This document shows, one piece after another, positions 19,426 to 27,779 of a stretch of DNA of 64,000 bases. The notes below the pieces were generated by a model, which searched no databases, was not told where the DNA came from, and saw only the letters and a program-made list of their open reading frames with translations. The translations under genes were made by a program, and so were the position numbers. Position 1 is the stretch's first letter; each line of letters begins with the position of its first letter. Source of the DNA: Myxococcales bacterium (GTDB taxonomy: Bacteria > Myxococcota_A > Polyangia > Polyangiales > Ga0077539); the NCBI GenBank assembly GCA_030652255.1, contig JAUSAZ010000177.1:62001-126000 (forward strand). Direction: 5' to 3'.

Positions 19426-20601
19426 GTGATGATCCCTGGACGAGTCGTGGTGGTGGGCGCGTTGGTGCTGTCGGCGTGCTCACCGTCGGAGGCGCCGACC
19501 TTCAGCAACGGCAACAACACCCGGATGGACGCCGCGACGGCGCTCCCGGCGGACGCGGTGCCGACCTTCGAGACGGCGGTGCGCGACGCCATCCCGGTGC
19601 CCGACCGCGGGCCCATGGTGATCAGCGAAGACGCGTCGTGCTCGACCACGACGGCCGACGCCCGGCGGCTCCCGGTCAACCTGCTCATCGTCCTCGACCG
19701 CTCGGGGTCGATGTCGTCGAACGGCAAGTGGGTGGCGGCGCAAAACGGCCTGCGCACCCTTCTCGGGCGCCTCGACGGCAGCATCCGCGTGGGGCTCACG
19801 ATGTTCCCGGCGCCCTCGGGCGTGGGCGCGGCCGACCGCGCGGCGACCTACGCGTCGCCGGTGGTGCCCATCGAGGCGCTCAGCGCCAACCGCAGCCGGC
19901 TCCTCTCGACGCTCAACAACGCGTCGCCCAACGGCAACACCCCGATGTACTGCGCCACCGAAGGGTCGCGCAGCTACTACGACGCCTTCACGATGGACGG
20001 CTCGCGCAACGTCATCCTCATCACCGACGGCGCGCCCACCTCGGAGTGCACCACGGCGCCGATGTGCCAGCTGCTCCCGCCGGACTTCGCGTGCCTGCTC
20101 GCGCAGAGCAACGTCGCCTCCAACGAGGTGCGCGTCTCCGTCGCCCGCGGCGCGCGCGGCACGCCCCCCATCCGCTACTTCATCGCCGGCACCCCCGACG
20201 CGTCGGACACCTTCCTCTCCGACCTGGCCTTCACGGGCAACACCCCGCGTACGCCCGACTGCCAGCGCACGACCAGCTGCCACTACCGCCTGGAGACGGG
20301 CTCCTTCGAGGCCGACCTCACGCGCGCCCTCGACGACATCCGCGGCCGCGCGGTGAGCTGCGAGTTCGCGGTGGACGCCGACCCCTCGCGCGTCGACCCG
20401 ACGCGGGTCAACGTGAACGTCACCGCGGGCGGCGGCGCCGCGACGGTGGTGCCGCGCGACGTCGACCACAACAACGGCTGGGACTACTCGCCCGGCATGC
20501 GCTCGGTGGTGCTCCACGGCCCGGCCTGCGACCGCGTGCTCGCCGACGACGGCGCGCAGGTGCGCATCGTGTTCGGCTGCCCGACCATCACCCCGGGCTG
20601 A
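19426..20601 (+). CDS. von Willebrand factor type A domain lipoprotein
   Basis: The 391-residue product starts GTG-ATG (19426/19429) and has the lipobox LSAC. After a short Asp/Ala-rich spacer, a vWA domain begins with the MIDAS motif DRSGSMSS (Asp91 from the GTG start). It contains GNTPMYCATEG and LITDGAPTSEC, typical vWA positions for further metal ligands. Several cysteines suggest an extracytoplasmic, disulfide-stabilised domain. Such proteins usually mediate metal-dependent adhesion at the cell surface; the ligand is unknown. Start choice rests on a promoter-like -10 ending 8 bases upstream. Confidence 0.82.
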   Translation: MMIPGRVVVVGALVLSACSPSEAPTFSNGNNTRMDAATALPADAVPTFETAVRDAIPVPDRGPMVISEDASCSTTTADARRLPVNLLIVLDRSGSMSSNGKWVAAQNGLRTLLGRLDGSIRVGLTMFPAPSGVGAADRAATYASPVVPIEALSANRSRLLSTLNNASPNGNTPMYCATEGSRSYYDAFTMDGSRNVILITDGAPTSECTTAPMCQLLPPDFACLLAQSNVASNEVRVSVARGARGTPPIRYFIAGTPDASDTFLSDLAFTGNTPRTPDCQRTTSCHYRLETGSFEADLTRALDDIRGRAVSCEFAVDADPSRVDPTRVNVNVTAGGGAATVVPRDVDHNNGWDYSPGMRSVVLHGPACDRVLADDGAQVRIVFGCPTITPG

Positions 20602-20623
20602 CGCGGGGCCCCTCGGGGCAACC

Positions 20624-22342
20624 TCAGCGGCTGGCGTCTCGCACCCGGACGAGCGCGAGCTCGTGGAGGTAGACCTCCAGGTTGGTGTAGCCCGCGACGC
20701 CGACGAGCCGCATCGAGAGGTCGGTGCCGTTGTGGTCCTGCCGCACGGGGTCGAGCCCGTTGCGGCACTCGAACTCGTCGGACATCCCGTCGGAGTCGCG
20801 GTCGGCCGGCACCGGCGGCGGGTTGGCGACCACCCGGAGGGCGTCGTTGGCGGGGTTGCGGTCCATCGACGTGCTGAGCGGCTGGCCCGCGCGCACGGCG
20901 TTCATCAGCCGGGTGTCCATCGGGTCGCGCGGGAAGCAGCCCGCGTTGGCGTCCATGTACGCGCGCAGGTCGGCCGACGGGGTGTAGGTCACCGGGGGGT
21001 AGTCGAAGCGGCTGCTGCGAACCCACGCCGGGGCGGAGTTGGGCGGCGGGGTGCTCGGCAGGTCGTTGCAGCAGTAGTTGAGCTGCCAGTCGCGACGGTT
21101 GGAGTAGAGGTTCATCACGTTGTCGCTGAAGTAGATCGGCGACTCCCCCTGGCGGTCGCGTAGCGAGAAGAGCCCGAAGCCGTAGCCCGCGCGCGCCCAG
21201 GCGTAGTTGCCCACGATGTTCATCGCGTAGTGGATCGGCGGGCCGCTCTCGACGCCGGACGTGATGGTGTTGTTGAAGTCGACGTAGGTGCGGGGGTCCC
21301 ACCAGAAGTTGTTGGCGAGCTCGGCCTGCATGGTGCTGTTGGCCGCGGCGCTGCTCTCCCGCGAGAACTCCGGCATCCGGCCGCCGATGCGGTTCCAGAT
21401 GTTGTGGTGGATGGTCAGCCGGTCGAGCGCGTAGCCCGCCGCGGGGTTGGAGTAGTTGAGCAGCATCCCGCCGTAGACGTAGTGCTCGCCGAGGGTCTCC
21501 GCGAGCAGGGTGTTCTGCACGGTGAGGGTGTTGGAGTAGGAGATCTCCATCGCCTCGTCGTTGGCGTTGCCGATGGAGACGTGGTCGATGATGGCGTTGC
21601 GCACGTAGCGCAGGCGCATCCCGTCGTCGCCCATGCCCGCCGGGCGCGAACGGATGAAGCGCACGATGAGGTTGTCGACGTTGCGGGTGCTGGCGGGGCA
21701 GCGGTGCTCGCAGTACGGCTGCTCGGTGGTGTGGAAGCCCCGCACCGTCACGCCCCCCGGGGAGGTCTGCCCCGCGATGGTGAGGTCGCCCGCGCGCACA
21801 TGGATCTCGCCCTGGATGACGCCGCTCACCTTGAAGAGCACGTAGCGGGCCCCGGTGGCCTGCACCGCCGCGAGCAGCGAGCCGGGGCCCGAGGCGTTGA
21901 GGTTGGTCACGAAGATCACGCGCCCGCCGCGACCGCCGGTCGCCGCCGCGCCGAAGCCCTCGGCCCCGGGGAAGGCCCGCAGGGTGCGCGGCGCGGGTGC
22001 GGTGAGGGTCAACGGCGGCCCCGCGTCGGCGCCGCGAAACGGCATGCAGGGATCGCCCATCGGCGGCACGTCGACGGCCGGGACGCCGCGGTCGGTGGTG
22101 GTGGTCCCGCGGTCGGTGGTGGTGGTCCCCCGGTCGATGGGGCGCAGCGGAACGTCTTGCGGGCCCAGGTCGATGGCCTCGCCCGTGTCGGGGTCGAAGC
22201 CCGCGTCGACGGGCTTGGGCTCCTCGAAGCCGGCGTCGACCTCCTCGACCGCGTCGACGCCTCCCTCGCCGAGCGTGCCCTGGCAGCCGGTCGCGACGAC
22301 CCCCAGCACCGCCCCGGCCACCCGTCTCATCGTGCCGCGCAT
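20624..22342 (-). CDS. Pectate-lyase-like (right-handed beta-helix) lipoprotein
   Basis: The 572-residue product has a lipoprotein signal (VVATGC) and a linker containing a perfect repeat, DRGTTTTDRGTTTTDRG. It then has the start of a pectate lyase fold: AFPGAEGFGAAATGGRGGRV, VIFVTNLNASGPGSL, and FKVSGVIQG, all typical of PL1-related sequences. Asn/Asp-rich strands follow (NVDNLIVRFIRSRP, AIIDHVSIGNANDEAMEI). Near the C-terminus DRDSDGMSDEFE looks like a calcium-binding motif. It probably degrades or binds an acidic polysaccharide at the cell surface. Catalytic residues could not be assigned. ATG 22342 is chosen because TAGTTT ends 8 bases before it. Confidence 0.82.
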   Translation of the reverse strand: MRGTMRRVAGAVLGVVATGCQGTLGEGGVDAVEEVDAGFEEPKPVDAGFDPDTGEAIDLGPQDVPLRPIDRGTTTTDRGTTTTDRGVPAVDVPPMGDPCMPFRGADAGPPLTLTAPAPRTLRAFPGAEGFGAAATGGRGGRVIFVTNLNASGPGSLLAAVQATGARYVLFKVSGVIQGEIHVRAGDLTIAGQTSPGGVTVRGFHTTEQPYCEHRCPASTRNVDNLIVRFIRSRPAGMGDDGMRLRYVRNAIIDHVSIGNANDEAMEISYSNTLTVQNTLLAETLGEHYVYGGMLLNYSNPAAGYALDRLTIHHNIWNRIGGRMPEFSRESSAAANSTMQAELANNFWWDPRTYVDFNNTITSGVESGPPIHYAMNIVGNYAWARAGYGFGLFSLRDRQGESPIYFSDNVMNLYSNRRDWQLNYCCNDLPSTPPPNSAPAWVRSSRFDYPPVTYTPSADLRAYMDANAGCFPRDPMDTRLMNAVRAGQPLSTSMDRNPANDALRVVANPPPVPADRDSDGMSDEFECRNGLDPVRQDHNGTDLSMRLVGVAGYTNLEVYLHELALVRVRDASR

Positions 22343-22350
22343 CGCCGACC

Positions 22351-22380
22351 AAACTAGCAGCGCGGTCGCGTCATTGGCAA
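22351..22380 (-). promoter_or_regulatory. Promoter of the pectate-lyase-like gene, leaderless type
   Basis: On the minus strand TTGCCA (22375-22380) matches five of six -35 bases, and TAGTTT (22351-22356) follows after 18 bases. The -10 ends 8 bases before ATG 22342. The 85-base gap is shared with the divergent epimerase gene, which has its own TATCCG (22414-22419) 8 bases before its ATG. Confidence 0.5.
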
Positions 22381-22427
22381 CGAGGGCCATGGCCGCCCGG
22401 CGGGCACCGGTGATATCCGTTCGCGCC

Positions 22428-23408
22428 ATGCAACGACGCTCGCTCGTGACCGGGGCCGGGGGCTTCATCGGCAGCCACCTCGTCGAGGCCCTCGTGCGCC
22501 GCGGCGACGCCGTGCGCGCCCTGGTCCGCTACAACGCCCGCGCCGACCGGGGCGCGCTCGAGCAGCTCCCGGCCGAGGTGCTCGCCCAGGTGGAGGTCGT
22601 CGCCGGCGACCTCACCGACCCCTTCTTCACCCGCGGGCTCGTGCGCGGCTGCGACGTGGCCTTCCACCTCGCGTCGCTCATCGCGATCCCCTACTCGTAC
22701 CAGTGCGCCTCGCAGGTGTTCACCAACAACCTGCTCTCCACGCTGCACGTCGCGCAGGCGTGCCTCGACGCGGGCGGGGCGCGCATGGTGCACACCTCCA
22801 CGAGCGAGGTGTACGGCACGGCGCAGTTCGTCCCCATCACAGAGGCCCACCCCCTCGTGGGACAGTCGCCCTACGCCGCCAGCAAGATCGCCGCGGACCA
22901 GTGCGTCGAGAGCTTCGTGCGCTCCTTCGGGCTGCGCGCGGCGACGGTGCGCCCCTTCAACACCTACGGCCCGCGCCAGTCGACCCGCGCCGTGCTGCCC
23001 ACCATCCTCACGCAGGTGCTCGCGGGCCAGGGCCTGCACCTCGGCAAGCTCTCTCCCACCCGCGACCTCGTGAACGTCGACGACACCGTCCGCGGCTTCA
23101 TGCTGGCGGCGGAGCGCGACGAGGCGCTCGGGCAGACGGTGCAGCTCGCGACGGGGAGGGAAATCTCCGTGGGCGACCTCGCGGCGCTGTGCATGCGCGT
23201 GGTCGGGGTCACGGTGCCGATCGTGAGCGCGGAGGAGCGGCTGCGGCCTGCGGCGAGCGAGGTCGAGCGGCTGCTGGGCGACCCGGCGAGGGCCGCGGCG
23301 GTGCTGGGCTGGCGGGCGGAGGTTTCGCTGGAGGAGGGCGTCGCGCGGATGGCGGCGTGGATGCGGGACAACCTCGGGCGCTACCGGCCGGGGGAATACC
23401 AGCGTTAG
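22428..23408 (+). CDS. NAD-dependent epimerase/dehydratase (extended SDR, GDP-mannose 4,6-dehydratase-like)
   Basis: The 326-residue protein has the Rossmann motif TGAGGFIGSH near its N-terminus, the catalytic Tyr-x-x-x-Lys as Y149-AAS-K153, the substrate-loop RPFNTYGPRQS and a C-terminal helix pair. These define sugar-nucleotide modifying extended SDRs (dTDP-glucose 4,6-dehydratase, UDP-glucose epimerase, GDP-mannose dehydratase). The exact substrate is not clear; the VASLIAIPYSY-like segment fits dehydratase/epimerase members used in polysaccharide synthesis. It stands divergent to the pectate-lyase-like gene and convergent with the sulfatase-like gene. Confidence 0.87.
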   Translation: MQRRSLVTGAGGFIGSHLVEALVRRGDAVRALVRYNARADRGALEQLPAEVLAQVEVVAGDLTDPFFTRGLVRGCDVAFHLASLIAIPYSYQCASQVFTNNLLSTLHVAQACLDAGGARMVHTSTSEVYGTAQFVPITEAHPLVGQSPYAASKIAADQCVESFVRSFGLRAATVRPFNTYGPRQSTRAVLPTILTQVLAGQGLHLGKLSPTRDLVNVDDTVRGFMLAAERDEALGQTVQLATGREISVGDLAALCMRVVGVTVPIVSAEERLRPAASEVERLLGDPARAAAVLGWRAEVSLEEGVARMAAWMRDNLGRYRPGEYQR

Positions 23409-23427
23409 TAAAGGGAGGGGGAGGGCG

Positions 23428-24777
23428 CTACCAGCCGCGGCCCGGCGGGGCGCCGGTGAGGGTGCGGCAGCCGTAGACGTGCTCGTTGCGGATGCCGGGC
23501 TGCGCCTCGCGGTAGCGGCGCACCATGTCGCGGTACACCTCGGGCTGTGTGCGGGCGAGGTTGGTGAGCTCGCCGGGGTCGGCCTCGATGTCGTAGAGCT
23601 CGAAGCGGCTGTCGTCGCCGTAGGCGGTGAGCTTGTACTGGCCGTGGATGAGCCCGCGGCGGCGGTCGTTGTTGCCGGTGCGGGCGAGGTCGACCCAGAC
23701 GTCGCGCGCCTCGGGGGCGGCGCCGCGGAGCTCGGGCACGAGGGAGTGGCCCGTGAACTCGGGCTCCGGGGGGAGGCCGAAGAGCTCGAGCAGGGTGGGC
23801 GCGAGGTCGACGTGGCTGCGGCTGGCCTCGATGCGCCGCGGGGCCGCGCCGGGGACGACGAAGAACCACGGGACGCGCACGAGCTGCTGCCACACCTGGA
23901 AGGCGTGGCGGTAGTGGCCGTGCTCGCCGAAGCTCTCGCCGTGGTCGGCGGTGATGATGATCGCCGTGCGTGCGCCCCAGGGCTGGGCGCGGATGAAGGT
24001 CACGAGGCGCTCGACCTGGCGGTCGGTGAAGGTGACCTCGCCGTCGTAGCGGTCGCGCATCCGGCGGCCGTAGCTGATGCCGGGGTGAGCCTGGTACTGG
24101 TCGTGCGGGTCCATGAAATGGAACCACGCGAAGAAGCGCCCCGAGGTGTTGGCGGGCTCGCCGAGCAGGCGCATCGCGAGGTCGGCGTGGCGCTCGCCGG
24201 TGATGTCCACGTCGGTGGTGGCGTTCCAGTGCAGGCCGGGGACCATGCGCCACACGTCGAAGCCCTGCTCGAAGCCCGCGTGGCCGGGGCGGAAGTACCC
24301 GTGGGCCTGCGCGGCGATGGTGCGGATGCCCGCCGCCTGGAGACGCTCGGGAAAGAACACCACCCGGCTGGGGTAGGTGCCGAAGAAGTACCCGTCGCGG
24401 CGCAGCTCGCTCGCGAGGCGGCCGCCGAGGAAGCCCCCGACGCTCTGCGAGGTGTACGAGCTCGTGGCGTAGGCGCGGGTGTACGAGACCGCCTCGGACT
24501 CCAGGCGCGTGAGGAAGGGGGCGATGGGCCGGGGGTAGCCCGCCCACGGCATGTCGGCCCGGAGGCTGTCGATGGAGATCATCACGACGTTGAGGTCGCG
24601 AGGGATGCCCGCGGGCGCGCTGGGGGGCACCGGCGGGGTCGGCACGGCGGGCCGAGGGGCCGGCGGCGGCGGGGCGGGCGCTGCGACCGCGGGCGGACGG
24701 TCCTGCGCGGCGGAGGGCGAGCTGCACCCGGCGAGGAGCAGCGCGAGGGGGGTGATGGATCGGGTTGCGTGCTTCAC
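23428..24777 (-). CDS. Sulfatase-superfamily lipoprotein lacking the formylglycine cysteine
   Basis: The 449-residue lipoprotein (lipobox LLAGC) has a proline-rich linker and then a sulfatase/alkaline-phosphatase-like domain from about residue 60. Metal ligands are visible as MISIDSLR (Asp70) and TADHGESFGEHG. At the nucleophile the segment reads SSYTSQSVGGFLGGR: where sulfatases have CxPSR, aligning on the final GR puts Thr109. This is the arrangement of phosphoethanolamine/phosphoglycerol transferases and LtaS-type enzymes, so the protein may be a phosphotransferase or phosphodiesterase rather than a sulfatase. Start is GTG 24777 with TAACCC ending 9 bases upstream. Confidence 0.82.
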   Translation of the reverse strand: MKHATRSITPLALLLAGCSSPSAAQDRPPAVAAPAPPPPAPRPAVPTPPVPPSAPAGIPRDLNVVMISIDSLRADMPWAGYPRPIAPFLTRLESEAVSYTRAYATSSYTSQSVGGFLGGRLASELRRDGYFFGTYPSRVVFFPERLQAAGIRTIAAQAHGYFRPGHAGFEQGFDVWRMVPGLHWNATTDVDITGERHADLAMRLLGEPANTSGRFFAWFHFMDPHDQYQAHPGISYGRRMRDRYDGEVTFTDRQVERLVTFIRAQPWGARTAIIITADHGESFGEHGHYRHAFQVWQQLVRVPWFFVVPGAAPRRIEASRSHVDLAPTLLELFGLPPEPEFTGHSLVPELRGAAPEARDVWVDLARTGNNDRRRGLIHGQYKLTAYGDDSRFELYDIEADPGELTNLARTQPEVYRDMVRRYREAQPGIRNEHVYGCRTLTGAPPGRGW

Positions 24778-24851
24778 GGACCGGTCGGGTTAGCACACCG
24801 GCGCTCCCTGGGGAGCTCCGCCGAGGCCCGGCGGTGGCGTCTGACGAAGGG

Positions 24852-24881
24852 ATGACGTCGCGCTTGGAGGGCTGTTAGAGT
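24852..24881 (+). promoter_or_regulatory. Candidate promoter of the tssFG-clpV-thiD operon
   Basis: ATGACG (24852-24857) and TAGAGT (24876-24881) are spaced by 18 bases. The -10 lies 25 bases before the TTG start, and the leader contains a GGGAG ribosome site, so unlike many genes here this transcript would have a normal leader. Confidence 0.4.
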
Positions 24882-24906
24882 CCGCGCCAACGGGAGCTAA
24901 CGAAGC

Positions 24907-26658
24907 TTGTTCAGCAAGTACTACCAGAGCGAGCTGACCTACCTCCGCGAGCTCGGCAAGGAGTTCGGCAAGGCCTACCCCGCCGTGGCGGGGATGCTGT
25001 CCGAGCGGGGCGGCGACCCCGACGTCGAGCGCCTGATGGAGGGCTTCGCGTTCCTCACGGCGCGCATCCGGGAGCGCCTCGACGACGACGTCCCGGAGGT
25101 CATCCACACCCTCACCGACCTGCTGCTGCCGCACTACCTGCGCACCCTCCCGGCGTGCTCCATCGTGGAGTTCACCCCGGTGGCGGGCGCGCTGCGCACC
25201 CGGCAGCGGGTCGCGCGCAACACCGAGCTCGCGGCCAACCCCGTCGAGGGCACGATGTGCCGCTTCCGCACCACCGCGGACGTCGACCTGCTGCCGCTCC
25301 AGATCACCGACGTGATCCACGACACGGCGCAGCCCTCGCTGCCCACCATCCGGGTGCAGTTCCAGACCCACGAGGCGGGGCGCGCGGCGGTGTTCCACCC
25401 CGACGGGGTGCGGCTCTACCTGCACGGCGAGGCCGCGGTCTGCACCATGGTGATGCTGTGGATGATGCAGCACCTGAAGTCCGTGTCCGTGCGCGGGCTC
25501 TCCTCGGGCGCCAAGGGCATCGAGATCGGCAAGGCCTCGGTGCGCGCCGCGGGCTTCGACGAGCGCTGCGCGATGCTCCCGTGGCCGAAGTTCGCGCCCG
25601 GCGGATTCCGCCTCCTTCAGGAGTACTTCACGCTCCCGGCGAAGTTCAATTTCATCGACGTGCGCGGCCTCGACGCGGCCGTCTCTCGCGCCGAAGACCG
25701 CTTCGAGATCGTGTTCCAGTTCGAGCGCCCGCCGGCGCTGCCCACGCGCATCTCGCGCGACCTGATGAAGCTGCACTGCGCGCCGGTGATCAACCTCTTC
25801 GCGGTCGACGCCGACCCGCTGAAGCTCGACCCGACGCAGCACGAGTACCTGCTGCGCGCGAGCGAGGTCGACCCGCGGCACATGGAGATCTACTCCATCG
25901 ACAAGGTCACCGGCCTCCAGGCGGGCCGCAGCGACCGCCGCGAGTACAAGCCCTTCTTCGACTTCATCCACGCCTCGACGCCCGACGACATCCCCTCGTA
26001 CTACCGGGTGCGGCGCAGCAACTCGCCCCTCGACGACGGCATCGACTCCTGGCTCTCGGTGCAGACCCCGCGCGACGTGCCCGCCGGGGCCATCGAGGAG
26101 ACGCTCTCCATCGAGCTGATGTGCACCAACCGCGGCCTGCCGTCGCAGCTCAAGGTGGGCGACATCTGCATGGCCGCGCCGGGCTCGCCGCCCTTCGCCC
26201 GCTTCAAGAACGTCACCCCGGTCACCATCCCCGTGCGCCCGCCCTTCGGGCAGTCGCTGCACTGGCGGCTCATCTCGCACCTCGCGCTCAACTACCGCGC
26301 GCTGGCCGACCGGCAGTCGCTGCGGGCCATCCTCGACCTCTACAACTTCCTCGCGGCGGTCGACCGGCAGGCGGCGCGCGCCAACCGGCTGCGCATCGAA
26401 GGGATCCGCGAGGTGCGCACCCGCCCCGTCGAGCGCCTCGTGAAGGGCGTGCCCGTGCGCGGGGTGGGCACCACCCTGGAGCTCGACGAGGGGAGCTTCT
26501 CGGGCGACGGCGACCTGTACCTGTTCGCGTCGGTGATCGATGAGGTGCTCGCGGCGCACGCGGGCATCAACACCTTCAGCGAGCTGAGCGTGAAGACGCA
26601 CCCCTCGCAGGCGGAGTATTCGTGGAAGGCAAAGAGCGGCCAGCAGCCGATCCTATGA
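24907..26658 (+). CDS. tssF: Type VI secretion baseplate subunit TssF
   Basis: TssF forms, with TssG, the wedge core of the T6SS baseplate on which the contractile sheath assembles. The 583-residue product has the expected length and the characteristic N-terminus FSKYYQSELTYLRELGKEF, followed by the LPHYLRTLPACSIVEF stretch. The start is TTG 24907, with GGGAG upstream; no in-frame ATG gives the conserved N-terminus. The stop overlaps the tssG start (ATGA). It opens a unit with tssG and clpV; other T6SS genes (sheath, tube, membrane complex, spike) are not in this window. Confidence 0.95.
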   Translation: MFSKYYQSELTYLRELGKEFGKAYPAVAGMLSERGGDPDVERLMEGFAFLTARIRERLDDDVPEVIHTLTDLLLPHYLRTLPACSIVEFTPVAGALRTRQRVARNTELAANPVEGTMCRFRTTADVDLLPLQITDVIHDTAQPSLPTIRVQFQTHEAGRAAVFHPDGVRLYLHGEAAVCTMVMLWMMQHLKSVSVRGLSSGAKGIEIGKASVRAAGFDERCAMLPWPKFAPGGFRLLQEYFTLPAKFNFIDVRGLDAAVSRAEDRFEIVFQFERPPALPTRISRDLMKLHCAPVINLFAVDADPLKLDPTQHEYLLRASEVDPRHMEIYSIDKVTGLQAGRSDRREYKPFFDFIHASTPDDIPSYYRVRRSNSPLDDGIDSWLSVQTPRDVPAGAIEETLSIELMCTNRGLPSQLKVGDICMAAPGSPPFARFKNVTPVTIPVRPPFGQSLHWRLISHLALNYRALADRQSLRAILDLYNFLAAVDRQAARANRLRIEGIREVRTRPVERLVKGVPVRGVGTTLELDEGSFSGDGDLYLFASVIDEVLAAHAGINTFSELSVKTHPSQAEYSWKAKSGQQPIL

Positions 26659-27779
26659 CGGCGCTGGTCGGACTCCTGCTCGGCCAGCCGCGCCGGGTGG
26701 GGTTCTACCGCGCCATCGAGCTCCTCGAGCGCGCCACCAAGGGGCCGCGCATCGGGGACTATGGGCCCGTCAACGAGGAGTCGATCCGGTTTCGGCACGA
26801 CCCTTCGCTCACCTTCGCCACCAGCGACGTCTCCAGCATCAAGGCCCGGCCGCGGCGCGCGGGGGAGACCGGCGACGGCCCCGACGAGCCCGTCTACGAG
26901 ATCACCACCACCTTCCTCGGGCTCACGGGCACGGTCTCGCCGCTGCCGACGTACATCGCCGAGGAGGTGCTCCACGAGGACCACGACCGCCCGGCGCAGC
27001 GGGAGTTCCTCGACGTCTTCCACCACCGCATCATCTCGCTCTTCTACCGCGCGCACGCCCGCTACTCCTTCTCCGCCGACTACCTGAGCGGCTCCAACGA
27101 CCCCTGGTCGCGCCGCTCGCTCGCCCTCGCGGGCATCGACACCTTCGACGACAACCCGCCGCCGGTGAACCTCACGCTGGCCCGGCTGCTGCGCCTCGCG
27201 CCGCTGCTCGCCACCCGCGCCCGCACCGCGCAGGGCCTCGTCGCGGCGGTGTCCGACGTGATGGAGGAGGTGCTCATCGGCGCCCCGGTGTCGGTCGAGC
27301 AGTTCGTCGGCCGGTGGGTCACCATCGAGGAGCGGCAGCTCCTGCGGCTGGGCATCGCCAACACCACGCTGGGCGTCGACGCCACCGTCGGGCGGCGGGT
27401 GTTCGACCGCGGGGGGAAGTTCCGGCTCGTGCTCGGGCCCCTGAAGCGCAAGGCCTTCCAGCGCTTCCTGCCGGGCGGCGACGGGCTCGCGCAGATCCGC
27501 GAGCTCGTCACCTTCTACGTGCGCGACCCGCTGGAGTTCGACCTCGAGCTCATCCTCGCGCCCGGCGAGACACCGTCGCTGCGCCTGTCCGCCACCCTCG
27601 GGGAGGGCTCGCGGCTGGGGCTCGACTCGTGGGTGACCGTCGGCGCCGACCGCGAGACCCGCGTGATCGTCCCCGTCCCTGTCGGCAATGAAGTCTCCGG
27701 GGAGCATGGTGCGACCCCGGCGAACGATGACTCCGCATCGAAGGCCCTGGAGGGCCCTGTCCATGGCACTGCTCGTTGA
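26655..27779 (+). CDS. tssG: Type VI secretion baseplate subunit TssG
   Basis: The 374-residue product begins MTALVGLLLGQPRRVGFYRAIELLERA. That fits the TssG opening in which an F-x-x-A-(I/V)-x-L-L-E helix is followed by VRFRHDPSLTF-like residues (here IRFRHDPSLTFATSDV). It contains FLGLTGTVSPLPTYIAEEV and a C-terminal GGGD-like segment, as in other TssG. TssG bridges TssF and the sheath base. ATG 26655 overlaps the tssF stop and is preferred to a GTG 33 bases earlier. It overlaps clpV by 17 bases, consistent with coupled translation. Confidence 0.94.
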   Translation: MTALVGLLLGQPRRVGFYRAIELLERATKGPRIGDYGPVNEESIRFRHDPSLTFATSDVSSIKARPRRAGETGDGPDEPVYEITTTFLGLTGTVSPLPTYIAEEVLHEDHDRPAQREFLDVFHHRIISLFYRAHARYSFSADYLSGSNDPWSRRSLALAGIDTFDDNPPPVNLTLARLLRLAPLLATRARTAQGLVAAVSDVMEEVLIGAPVSVEQFVGRWVTIEERQLLRLGIANTTLGVDATVGRRVFDRGGKFRLVLGPLKRKAFQRFLPGGDGLAQIRELVTFYVRDPLEFDLELILAPGETPSLRLSATLGEGSRLGLDSWVTVGADRETRVIVPVPVGNEVSGEHGATPANDDSASKALEGPVHGTAR

